From NCBI GenBank assembly GCA_934234005.1, contig CAKQHC010000005.1, forward strand, positions 1-31,312: 31,312 nt of DNA. The letters run 5' to 3'. This document shows, piece after piece, positions 16,556-23,594 of the stretch. Under the pieces are notes generated by a model. It was not told where the DNA came from and ran no database searches. It worked only from the letters and a program-made list of their open reading frames with translations. Position 1 is the stretch's first letter; each line of letters starts with the position of its first letter. The position numbers and the translations under genes are program-made. The stretch comes from an uncultured Methanomassiliicoccales archaeon (GTDB lineage Archaea; Thermoplasmatota; Thermoplasmata; Methanomassiliicoccales; Methanomethylophilaceae).

Positions 16556-17093
16556 ATTGACCCATCTGTCCGACATAATGGATTTATGTCGCGAAACACT
16601 TGAAACAGTAGATAGAGCCAAACTCGAATTGCTGGAAAAAGCAATACTGTCCAAGAGGAAAATATTCATCTACGGATCGGGCAGATCGGGCCTGATAGGA
16701 CAACTGTTCGCAGTACGCTTGGTTCAATTGGGGTTGGACGTGCATTTCGTAGGAGAAATGACCACCCCTATCATTGGTCACGAAGATTTGACCTTGCTGG
16801 TTTCAAACACGGGCAACACATCTTCTGTTGTGCAAACAGCCAAAATTGCACATAGGATTGGATCTGAAGTGATATGCATAACAGGAAATGACAGAAGCGA
16901 TTTGGCACGCGCATCCGATATAACTATTGTAATGGATATTCCCTGTGACGAACGCATATCGAAATCCGCACCATTGGGCACGATATTTGAAAATTCCACA
17001 TTACTTCTGTTCGATTGCGTAGTTTGTGACCTTATGGAAAAAGAAAACATATCGGAACAGGACATGCGCAACAGACATGCAATTTGGGTATGA
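16548..17093 (+). CDS. SIS-domain sugar-phosphate isomerase, 6-phospho-3-hexuloisomerase-like
   Basis: 181 residues, matching hexuloisomerase (about 180). SIS-fold motifs: IYGSGRSGLIGQLFAVRL near residue 40, FVGEMTTPIIGHEDLTLLVS, and ICITGN. The C-terminal RHAIWV resembles the RHANLE end of the family. The phosphate-binding loop reads SNTGNT where the family usually has SGSGET, so substrate may differ. Known role: interconverts hexulose 6-phosphate and fructose 6-phosphate, which in many archaea supplies pentoses in reverse. No hexulose-phosphate synthase gene is in the window. Start is GTG 16548, overlapping the end of the TIM-barrel gene by 8 nt. Confidence 0.8.
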   Translation: MSKLTHLSDIMDLCRETLETVDRAKLELLEKAILSKRKIFIYGSGRSGLIGQLFAVRLVQLGLDVHFVGEMTTPIIGHEDLTLLVSNTGNTSSVVQTAKIAHRIGSEVICITGNDRSDLARASDITIVMDIPCDERISKSAPLGTIFENSTLLLFDCVVCDLMEKENISEQDMRNRHAIWV

Positions 17094-17095
17094 GG

Positions 17096-17479
17096 TTATT
17101 CGCTGACCAAAACCTTCGCTTGTATCAAACCTTTTTCCGTATTTTTATAAAAACTGATTTCGCATGCATACGGATTAATTATCATCAGAATACCGTCAGG
17201 ATACTTTGACATTGCGTCAATCATTTTATCTGTTGGCGCAGTACTTCCGTTCAGATTAGACATACACAGCCCTATAGATCCGTCTGATGTCTTAGAAGTA
17301 GATTTAATCAAAAAATAGCCGCAATCTGTTTTGCGTCCGATGAGATACATATCCACACATTCATCATTCATAGAAAGAATGTCGGCGATATCGGAAGAAA
17401 AATCCATTACGCCGGATTCGATTACGACATCGACATTGGATAACAGACGGTTTTGCATATGTCCCCATAAAATGTACAT
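17096..17479 (-). CDS. Small protein resembling a degenerate MPN/JAB domain
   Basis: 127 residues, no signal peptide or membrane helix. The order of features follows an MPN/JAB domain: a glutamate before the strand ECVDMYLIGRK, a beta strand GYFLIKS, then IGLCMSNLNGSTAPTD where active JAMM enzymes have GxxHSHPxxxxPSxxD, then the strand GILMIINPYACEISFYK. The two metal-binding histidines are absent while the aspartate is kept, so any MPN function would be non-catalytic. It starts 5 nt after the ubiquitin-fold-like gene and ends 2 nt before the SIS gene (convergent). Start could also be ATG 17458. The fold call is by eye from sequence pattern; no named family is recognised with certainty. Confidence 0.5.
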   Translation of the reverse strand: MYILWGHMQNRLLSNVDVVIESGVMDFSSDIADILSMNDECVDMYLIGRKTDCGYFLIKSTSKTSDGSIGLCMSNLNGSTAPTDKMIDAMSKYPDGILMIINPYACEISFYKNTEKGLIQAKVLVSE

Positions 17480-17484
17480 GATTA

Positions 17485-17736
17485 TTACTCTGACGACAAC
17501 GAATCTGTATCGGATATCAAATCGAGTACGTCGTCATAAGCAACACAATCGCCTATATAATCTTCAGAACTCAATATAGAATATCCATTGCACAACATAC
17601 AACGTTCAGTCTGCCAACAACCATTGGCCACGTCTATAATTGCAGAAACTTTGTCCGATTCTTCCATTTCCAATCTCATATGACGGTTGTCTTTTCTGTC
17701 AAACAATGTAAATCTGAGCATGGCAGAAAATTGCAT
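17485..17736 (-). CDS. Small ubiquitin-fold-like protein (no C-terminal Gly-Gly)
   Basis: About 83 residues from ATG 17736. The pattern follows ubiquitin: strand LRFTLFDRK, strand RHMRLEME, helix SDKVSAIIDVANGC, strand ERCMLCNGYSIL, then SSEDYIGDCVAYDDVLDLIS, lining up with the QRLIFAGKQL and DYNIQKESTLHLV portions of ubiquitin. The C-terminus ends SDTDSLSSE, so it lacks the Gly-Gly needed for conjugation. Three cysteines are present. A TATA-like box at 17763-17771 would place the transcript start near 17740, consistent with a leaderless ATG at 17736; ATG 17721 is an alternative and a GTG at 17763 is unlikely. Pairs in an operon with the MPN-like gene. Similarity is by pattern only. Confidence 0.5.
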   Translation of the reverse strand: MQFSAMLRFTLFDRKDNRHMRLEMEESDKVSAIIDVANGCWQTERCMLCNGYSILSSEDYIGDCVAYDDVLDLISDTDSLSSE

Positions 17737-17762
17737 GTAGGTATTGATAAAACATGACGGCA

Positions 17763-17771
17763 CTTTTTAAT
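17763..17771. promoter_or_regulatory. Shared TATA-like element between two divergent small genes
   Basis: CTTTTTAAT (plus strand) lies about 27 nt from ATG 17795 on the plus strand and about 30 nt from ATG 17736 on the minus strand. One AT-rich core may therefore serve both directions, each giving a leaderless transcript. Confidence 0.35.
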
Positions 17772-17794
17772 TGTTATAGAATATACATCGTAGC

Positions 17795-17992
17795 ATGGCG
17801 CTGAAACTTCCTGAGCATTCGCATTGCAGATACTGCGGAGATCCGATTTCGTACGGAAAAGAATTCTGCAACGATGTGTGTAAAGAAGCATTTCATAACG
17901 AAGAAAAAAATGAAAAAAGACGTGACAATCTGTTTTTTATCGGTGCCGCGGCGAGTGTGTTCGTAATTATTGTTCTTGCATACATCTTCTGA
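17795..17992 (+). CDS. Tail-anchored zinc-ribbon protein, DUF2116-like
   Basis: 65 residues. An N-terminal zinc ribbon CRYCGDPISYGKEFCNDVC (C-x2-C-x10-C-x3-C) is followed by a charged EEKNEKRRD stretch and a single C-terminal transmembrane helix of about 19 residues ending AYIF. This matches small archaeal DUF2116-type proteins, predicted to be tail-anchored with the ribbon in the cytoplasm. Function unknown. The last 26 nt overlap the 3' end of folP on the other strand. It is divergent from the ubiquitin-fold-like/MPN-like pair. Confidence 0.75.
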   Translation: MALKLPEHSHCRYCGDPISYGKEFCNDVCKEAFHNEEKNEKRRDNLFFIGAAASVFVIIVLAYIF

Positions 17993-18776
17993 GATATTGA
18001 ACGATATACTCCACATTATGTACGCGGACAATGTCGGCCCCGGAACATATAGAAGCATATGCCGCGGCTGCTGAGGCTTCATCCCTGTCCAACCCACTAA
18101 AGTATTCTTTAAGAAATCTTTTACGCGAAGATGCCATCAGGACAGGAAATCCACATGAATAATCTGACGAATGACATAAAATGTCCATATTTTGGGCAGG
18201 GGTTTTCCCGAATCCCATTCCAGGATCTACGATTATCTTATTCTCAGGAACCCCGGCATCGATTGCGACCTGTGCTTGACGAACAAGAAATGAACGGATG
18301 TCTTCTTTGTAATCAGACCCCATCACTGTTGTATGTGCCGTATCCGGAGTTCCTGCCATATGCATGATGATTACGGAGGCATCTCCGTCAGCACATATCC
18401 TTGCCATACCTTCCGAGCGCAATCCCCATACGTCGTTTATTATGTCTGCTCCGAGAGAAATACACCGTTCTGCCACTAACGGTTTCATTGTATCTATCGA
18501 TACGGGAACCCCGATAGATGGCAACAAATCTTTAAGAACAGGCTCCAAACGTGCAATTTCCTCTTCAGCAGACACGGGTGATGACCCGGGACGTGTGGAT
18601 TCCGCACCGATATCGATAATATCCGCACCTTGGTCGACTAAATCCAATGCGTGATTGACCGCATCGCATGGCTTCAGCCAACATCCTCCGTCTGAAAAAG
18701 AATCAGGGGTTACATTCAGTATCCCCATGATTAACGGCCCGTTTTCCAACGGACCGTTTTTACATGGAACTTTCAT
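17967..18776 (-). CDS. folP: Dihydropteroate synthase
   Basis: 269 residues, standard length. All signature motifs are present: ILNVTPDSFSDGG (loop 1), DIGAESTRPGSSPV (loop 2), VSIDT, DIINDVWG, IIVDPGMGFGKT and the terminal SRKRFL and RVHNV. The enzyme joins the pterin diphosphate to a p-aminobenzoate-type acceptor in folate or pterin-cofactor synthesis in the cytoplasm. ATG 18776 shares a base with the upstream stop (TGATG), implying coupled translation with the Fe-S protein. Canonical bacterial-type motifs in an archaeon may point to transfer or to folate use; many methanogens make methanopterin by another route. Confidence 0.93.
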   Translation of the reverse strand: MKVPCKNGPLENGPLIMGILNVTPDSFSDGGCWLKPCDAVNHALDLVDQGADIIDIGAESTRPGSSPVSAEEEIARLEPVLKDLLPSIGVPVSIDTMKPLVAERCISLGADIINDVWGLRSEGMARICADGDASVIIMHMAGTPDTAHTTVMGSDYKEDIRSFLVRQAQVAIDAGVPENKIIVDPGMGFGKTPAQNMDILCHSSDYSCGFPVLMASSRKRFLKEYFSGLDRDEASAAAAYASICSGADIVRVHNVEYIVQYLRRCMQEQ

Positions 18777-19873
18777 CAAAGCAACTCGTCTACGATTTCA
18801 ACCAGATCTCTCACCTGTATTTTCCTGTCGCCTTTGGCAGAGGACAGATTGGTTACACAAAACGGACAGGTGGTTATAATCAAGTCGGCAAACGATGCTT
18901 CATCGAGTCTTGACGATGCAATATCCATAGATATTTCTGGATATGCTGCTCTGACACCGCCTCCGCCTCCGCAACAATGACTGGTTTTACGGTTGAAATC
19001 CATCTCTCTGAACTCAATCCCCGGAATCATCTTTATGACATCCCTCGGAGGTTCATACACATCACAATGCCTTCCGAGATGGCACGGATCGTGATACGTT
19101 GCCACTATTCCGTTCATCGGCTTCAGTTTAAGATCCTGTTTTGCAAGGAACTCGGTAATATGAAGAACCTCGAACGGCACATCGACATATTTCGGATATT
19201 CATGCTTAAACATCCTATAGCATCCGGCACATGCGAGTACAAGTGTTTTGATTCCGAGAGCCTTTATATTATCAACATTCGTCTGCATCAATTTTGTAAC
19301 ATCTTCCTGTGGCCAACCGACACGTTGCATAACCGATCCGCAACAAACTTCGTCCACTGTTGTAAAATCAGCTCCTATTTTCTCAAGAATAGAAATGGTT
19401 GCCTGAGCAGTCTTCTTGGAACGGTATGTCGCAGTACATCCCACATAATATCCGATCTCGGCCTTGTGCGGTTTTCTGCCGAGAGCTTCCGACCTGGAAA
19501 TATTCTCGCCGAACGGATTGCCTGTTTTCAGTATATTGTCGCACATTGTCTTATGTTTGGATAAAATGTATCCGTTCTTCACGAGATCCGCACGACACAA
19601 TTCAATTACATCCACAATCTTGACTTTGGACGGGCATCTCCTGACACAATCTGCACAGGTAGTACATGTGTACATATTCTTGATGAGTGCCTCATCAGGC
19701 TGTATCTCGCCGTTGAGTAAGCCGTAACTCATCACAATACGCCCTCTGGACAGAGCCGTATCCCACCCGATTGCTTTGTATGAGGGACATACACTCTTGC
19801 AGAATCCACACATAGTGCAGACATTTACTGCTTTCCTGACCTCCTCCAAACTGCACGTTTCGAATTTAGACAT
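18776..19873 (-). CDS. HdrD/GlpC-like (Fe-S)-binding oxidoreductase subunit
   Basis: 365 residues. Two ferredoxin-type clusters: CTMCGFCKSVCP near residue 20 and CTTCADCVRRCP near 70. Two full CCG cysteine-rich domains follow: GCTATYRSK...VCCGS...CAGC and DPCHLGRHC...HCCGGGGG...CPFC. These hold the noncubane clusters seen in heterodisulfide reductase HdrD/HdrB and in glycolate/lactate/glycerol-3-phosphate dehydrogenase subunits. Start ATG 19873 has GAGTGATC just upstream, and that site overlaps the larA stop. Lying between a LarA-like racemase and folP, it may carry electrons from a 2-hydroxyacid dehydrogenase or act as an Hdr-type subunit. No flavin dehydrogenase is in the window. Confidence 0.85.
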   Translation of the reverse strand: MSKFETCSLEEVRKAVNVCTMCGFCKSVCPSYKAIGWDTALSRGRIVMSYGLLNGEIQPDEALIKNMYTCTTCADCVRRCPSKVKIVDVIELCRADLVKNGYILSKHKTMCDNILKTGNPFGENISRSEALGRKPHKAEIGYYVGCTATYRSKKTAQATISILEKIGADFTTVDEVCCGSVMQRVGWPQEDVTKLMQTNVDNIKALGIKTLVLACAGCYRMFKHEYPKYVDVPFEVLHITEFLAKQDLKLKPMNGIVATYHDPCHLGRHCDVYEPPRDVIKMIPGIEFREMDFNRKTSHCCGGGGGVRAAYPEISMDIASSRLDEASFADLIITTCPFCVTNLSSAKGDRKIQVRDLVEIVDELL

Positions 19874-19878
19874 AGTGA

Positions 19879-21126
19879 TCACTCTTTTACTATCGGTATT
19901 GTAACGCTTCCGTCCATTAAGACAATTATCCTCGCGTCGGGATTATCTGCCAATTCTTTGGAGACTGCATCCGAAACGGAAGCGAACGGCGTAATGATAT
20001 TAGATCCGCGTATAATCTCTGGATCGAGATCTGTCACAGCCCAAATGGAAGCCCATGTAGCGATTTCTGCCATTTTTGCAGCTTTATGATAACCGAGTTT
20101 ATATTCCGCACGAAGATTCTCCAGAATCTGTTCCGGGTCCTTGGATGATGACAGCTGTTTCAGGAAAGTAGCATGACCGATTCCCTCCCTGCACTTTGAA
20201 ACCATTAAGATTCTTCCGCCCTCTTTAAGAGCCCATTTTCCGTTGTCCAGTGCCTTTTGGGATTGATATAAATCGACGTCCATAGGATACGGAGCCACAG
20301 AAATAACCATATCTGCTTTTTCGGGTATCGGCACGCAAAATACGTCTTTAGCCCATTCGACTGCTGTTTCGAAAGCAGGGTTTAAATCTCCTGAAGCGAC
20401 TTTGTAAATGTTCTGATGGCGGTCCAACACCATTTGAATCGAGAAAATCATCTTTCCTTTAACGACTCCGAGAGCGTCCATCATATCTTCGTGAACTGGG
20501 TTTCCATCCAGAATCAATGATTGTGCTTCTTTTTTCATTGCCAGTTTATGATTGGCTTCAATTGTCCTGAAAGATGCCACGCCCGGAAGGAATGATTTGC
20601 GTCCGCCTGTAAATCCGGCAAAATAATGAGGTTCAACCGATGTTATGATGACAAGACGATCGGCATCTACTGCGATTTTGTTAACTTCCATCGGAGTACC
20701 GTTCTTGGAATCTCCGAGATATACACATTCAGAATTCTTGGCATCATGGCAGATTATCCTATCTTTCAAAGACTCGTAATGCGTTCCGAATACATTGTCA
20801 TATTCTTCCTGCGTCATGTCTCTGTGCGTGCCTGTAGCTATAATATATCTGGCTTTTCTGAGATCCATACGTTTCGACAGAGCATCGAGAACTTTAGCGG
20901 TAGGCGTAGGGCGAGTTCCATCATTTACGATAAATACAATATCTTTGCCACCGTCTAAGAACTTTGCCAACGATTCATAACCTATAGGAGAATCAAGAGA
21001 TTTACCAATCACTTCGTCCGGATTTCCGCATTCCACATCTTTTGGGTAATATGTACCTATGTAATTTTTATCAGGAATTTCCACTTTCTGGACTCCGTCT
21101 CTGCCATATTTCACGTCGATTTGCAT
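19879..21126 (-). CDS. larA: LarA-family nickel-dependent 2-hydroxyacid racemase/epimerase
   Basis: 415 residues from ATG 21126 (MQIDVKYGRDGVQ), near the usual LarA length of about 425. Family motifs: NDGTRPTPTAKVLDAL (N where many have D), ATGTHRDMTQEEY, EPHYFAGFTGGRKSFLPGV and ANHKLA. The three histidines and the lysine (GGRKS) known in Lactobacillus LarA to hold or act with the nickel-pincer cofactor are all present, so an active enzyme is plausible. The cofactor enzymes LarB, LarC and LarE are not in the window. The frame is open to 21243, but the additional residues contain the AT-rich promoter region. The LarA superfamily also racemises malate and other hydroxyacids, so lactate is not certain. 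Confidence 0.85.
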   Translation of the reverse strand: MQIDVKYGRDGVQKVEIPDKNYIGTYYPKDVECGNPDEVIGKSLDSPIGYESLAKFLDGGKDIVFIVNDGTRPTPTAKVLDALSKRMDLRKARYIIATGTHRDMTQEEYDNVFGTHYESLKDRIICHDAKNSECVYLGDSKNGTPMEVNKIAVDADRLVIITSVEPHYFAGFTGGRKSFLPGVASFRTIEANHKLAMKKEAQSLILDGNPVHEDMMDALGVVKGKMIFSIQMVLDRHQNIYKVASGDLNPAFETAVEWAKDVFCVPIPEKADMVISVAPYPMDVDLYQSQKALDNGKWALKEGGRILMVSKCREGIGHATFLKQLSSSKDPEQILENLRAEYKLGYHKAAKMAEIATWASIWAVTDLDPEIIRGSNIITPFASVSDAVSKELADNPDARIIVLMDGSVTIPIVKE

Positions 21127-21249
21127 TTGGACCGAACTGTCCAACGCGCTGGGGTTATTAATATCTATTATGTTCGCAACGAATGGAGAAAAAAATTCTA
21201 GGAGCACACATTGGTGCAAATTATACCGCATGTCACGAATCACAATATA

Positions 21250-21272
21250 TCAAATCAATCCAAATGATTTGA
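21250..21272. repeat. Inverted repeat between larA and the ATPase gene
   Basis: TCAAATCA (21250-21257) and TGATTTGA (21265-21272) form perfect 8-bp arms around a 7-nt spacer. It lies 124 bp upstream of the larA start and 62 bp after the end of the ATPase/nuclease gene. Either an operator for the larA operon or a weak terminator stem; nothing else is seen in this gap. Confidence 0.35.
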
Positions 21273-21333
21273 AATAAACTTGAACTATACATAGAGCTAA
21301 TGTGTCTATGCGGTGTTGCATTCAATAACATCA

Positions 21334-22968
21334 CTAGTTGATAATGACATCTGCAATAACCTTTGGAATCTTTCCCCAGAATGCCAGACCTATCAGGATA
21401 ACTTTACCGTGCATGTTTACATAGTACTTTCTGTCGTGAATCTGTTTTACAGCATTCTCCACACAAGCGTCCAAATCTTCTTCCTTATTGGCTTTCTTCA
21501 GTTCGATGATGATCGGAACAACATTTTCTTTCTTGGGAATCAAAATTATGCCTACTCTGCCGTTGCCGTATTCGGTTTCCGTCCTTACTTCGTAGGACGG
21601 AATCATTTCATACAGAATAGTCATCAGAACTGCTTCGTAGTGCAGTTCTGTTGTCAGATTGTAATAGCTTCCCACGGACAGAATCTTTCTGAGTTCTTTT
21701 GTCATGGTTTCGGCATCGCCGCCCAACACCGCACGGTTAAACATACCGAAGGCATCATAATCTACAGGACATAAATCCAAAGCCATCTTGTCGACAATTT
21801 TCATTACTTCTTTGTTGGGTATCGATATAGAATAGGTCTCGTTGTTATTCGGTACGGCCTTAAGGTACCCGGACATGACCATAAGAGTGTATAGTGCAAT
21901 ATCCGTATTGCCAAGTTTGGCATAAGTCAATGCTTCTTCGAGTCTGACATCCACAGATTTTCCGTCAATCAGCGAGAATATCTTTGAAAAGTTGTCCGTA
22001 TTGGTTCTTTCCAACAGCCATGCTATAGGGATGTCAGAACCAGAATTCACCCAATATTGCTTAGGAATGAATTTACTTGATACATAATTCATAATGCTGA
22101 ACGGATTGTATACTTCCGCGTTTCCGAATCTGTATCCGTCGTACCATTCTTTGGCTTCGGCAAACTTCTCCGGATGTCCGTAATATGCGAACAGATCCTT
22201 GATTTCGGCTTCCGTGAAGCCGAATCTCTCGTCGCTTCCGGTTGAGAATACATTGTTTATGGCGAGATTGTTCAATCCGGAGAATATACTCTCTTTAGCA
22301 ATCGGCATCACGCCGGTGACGTAAGCCATCTGAACGTTGTCGTTGTTTTTCAGTATCGGCGACAGGAACGAACCGAGATAATCCATAATTTTACGGTGGG
22401 ATTCTTCTCCAAAAGAATCCGATACGGCACGGTCGTATTCGTCAATCAAAACAATCGGATTGATGCCGTGATATCTTTTTAAAAATTCACATAGCAGAGG
22501 GATGCTCTTCAGAATAGAAGTTTTTGAAATGGATTCTGCCTGGGTTTTTACAAACAAATCCTTTTCATAATCTTCCAATACGTCTGAATTGCGCAGATAT
22601 TTGTGGGCTTTGTATGCAGAACTGACGACCGACCCCATCATATTAATGAATGTATCAAAATCATCGCATTTGGTATCCTTAAGATTCAGTTTAATCACGG
22701 GAAACGCATTCTTGTAGCGTTCGTATTCCTAAAAATCAGATATTGCCAATCCATCGAACCAGTTGTTTCCTTTGTACTCTATGTTGAAGAAAGCATCCAG
22801 CATGGATAGATTGGTGGTCTTGCCGAACCTGCGGGGACGCGTGAAAAGATATACCCCCTGCGGATTGGAATCAAGGATATCCTTGATTAGGAGGGATTTG
22901 TCAACGTAATAATAATCTCCGGATATGATTTTGCTAAATGACAAACCCCTTGTATCCACAAACTTCAT
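21334..22968 (-). CDS. AAA-ATPase-like/PD-(D/E)XK nuclease-family protein with one in-frame TAG (pyrrolysine readthrough or broken gene)
   Basis: Together 544 codons in a single frame, interrupted once by TAG at 22729-22731. N-terminal part MKFVDTRGLSFSKI, then YVDKSLLIKDIL and the Walker A-like TRPRRFGKTTNLSML near residue 43. After the TAG the frame continues EYERYKNAFPVIKLNLK, then Walker B-like IVLIDEYDRAV and YDGYRFGNAEVYNPFS. A C-terminal PD-(D/E)XK-like core is YGNGRVGIILIP ... IIIELKKANKEED. Order and length match the AAA-ATPase_like plus PDDEXK_9 (DUF1703) family, common and multicopy in gut anaerobes, function poorly known. It ends TAG immediately followed by TGA. A TATA-like TTATTAAG at 22987-22998 fits a leaderless start at 22968, so the promoter looks intact. 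Without readthrough it would give a 79-residue fragment and, from GTG 22698, a 454-residue remainder. Confidence 0.8.
22729..22731 (-). other. In-frame TAG codon, candidate pyrrolysine site
   Basis: The codon lies between AISDF and EYERYKNAFPVI in an otherwise continuous family-conserved frame. Both sides match the family, with no frameshift. Apart from the TAG that ends this same gene, every complete gene in the window ends in TAA or TGA, consistent with TAG being avoided as a stop. Conventional reading splits the gene at this point. Confidence 0.5.
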
Positions 22969-22986
22969 GAAACCAAATCATTCCAC

Positions 22987-22998
22987 GATTTATTAAGT
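22987..22998 (-). promoter_or_regulatory. TATA-like box of the TAG-interrupted ATPase gene
   Basis: CTTAATAAATCG on the minus strand is centred about 25 nt before ATG 22968, indicating a leaderless transcript. Confidence 0.4.
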
Positions 22999-23063
22999 TC
23001 TTTCTGGCATACAGCATAAAAATTGAATGTGGCATCGGACTTTATACACATATCTCTAAAACA

Positions 23064-23594
23064 TCAAAGAGTCTCCAAAGCTGCCGAAACGGCCGCGTTG
23101 CGCGCCGCATATTCACTATCTGCACCGGCAATTATTACCACGTCTTCGTCACAGACTCCCTCAATACGCATAGCCTCTGCCAATACCGGATCGAAAAACT
23201 CCATCTTCCACTCCGGCGGCATAAATATATTGCCTGAGGTCCTGACAAACACAGATGCACCTCTGGCACCTGCTTTTACCGCACAATTCCTTTGCAGTAT
23301 TCCGTTGGTTACTCTTCCCGACACACCCTTGATTACAACACCGCATTGATAATTGCCGATAACGTATCTTGTATGAGGAAAATTAACTATACGAATGGGC
23401 AAACTATTGATGAGAGCAGCCCCGGATTCGGTTAACGAAACGATGCTTCCGTTCGATTTAAGAGCGCCCCAATTACGAAGAATCGTCAACATCTCTTTAA
23501 CGTCATCCTCGTCATTTCCCATGTGTGAAACCAACTCATCGCGAAACACCGAATTGTTGCCCGCATCCTTTGATTCCTTAACATAATACAACAT
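23064..23594 (-). CDS. Winged-helix plus DUF4443-like protein, putative regulator
   Basis: 176 residues. The N-terminal about 70 residues resemble a winged helix (DELVSHMGNDEDDVKEMLTI, GALKSNGSIVSLTESG). The C-terminal half contains CGVVIKGVSGRVTNGI, LQRNCAVKAGARGASVFVRT and FMPPEWKMEF, recalling the archaeal DUF4443 domain that usually follows such a helix-turn-helix. Its ATG lies inside the end of the zinc-ribbon gene (17-nt overlap), so the two are co-transcribed. No signal peptide or membrane helix. Role as a transcription factor or ligand sensor is inferred from architecture only. Confidence 0.6.
   Translation of the reverse strand: MLYYVKESKDAGNNSVFRDELVSHMGNDEDDVKEMLTILRNWGALKSNGSIVSLTESGAALINSLPIRIVNFPHTRYVIGNYQCGVVIKGVSGRVTNGILQRNCAVKAGARGASVFVRTSGNIFMPPEWKMEFFDPVLAEAMRIEGVCDEDVVIIAGADSEYAARNAAVSAALETL

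Noticed and set aside
17485..17511. Processing site giving a C-terminal Gly-Gly in the ubiquitin-like protein
   Set aside because: No Gly-Gly pair is encoded near the C-terminus, which reads SDTDSLSSE.
21334..22698. Separate gene starting at 22698
   Set aside because: The start is an internal GTG in the same frame as the upstream 79-residue piece, and the two together make one family-length protein split only by TAG.
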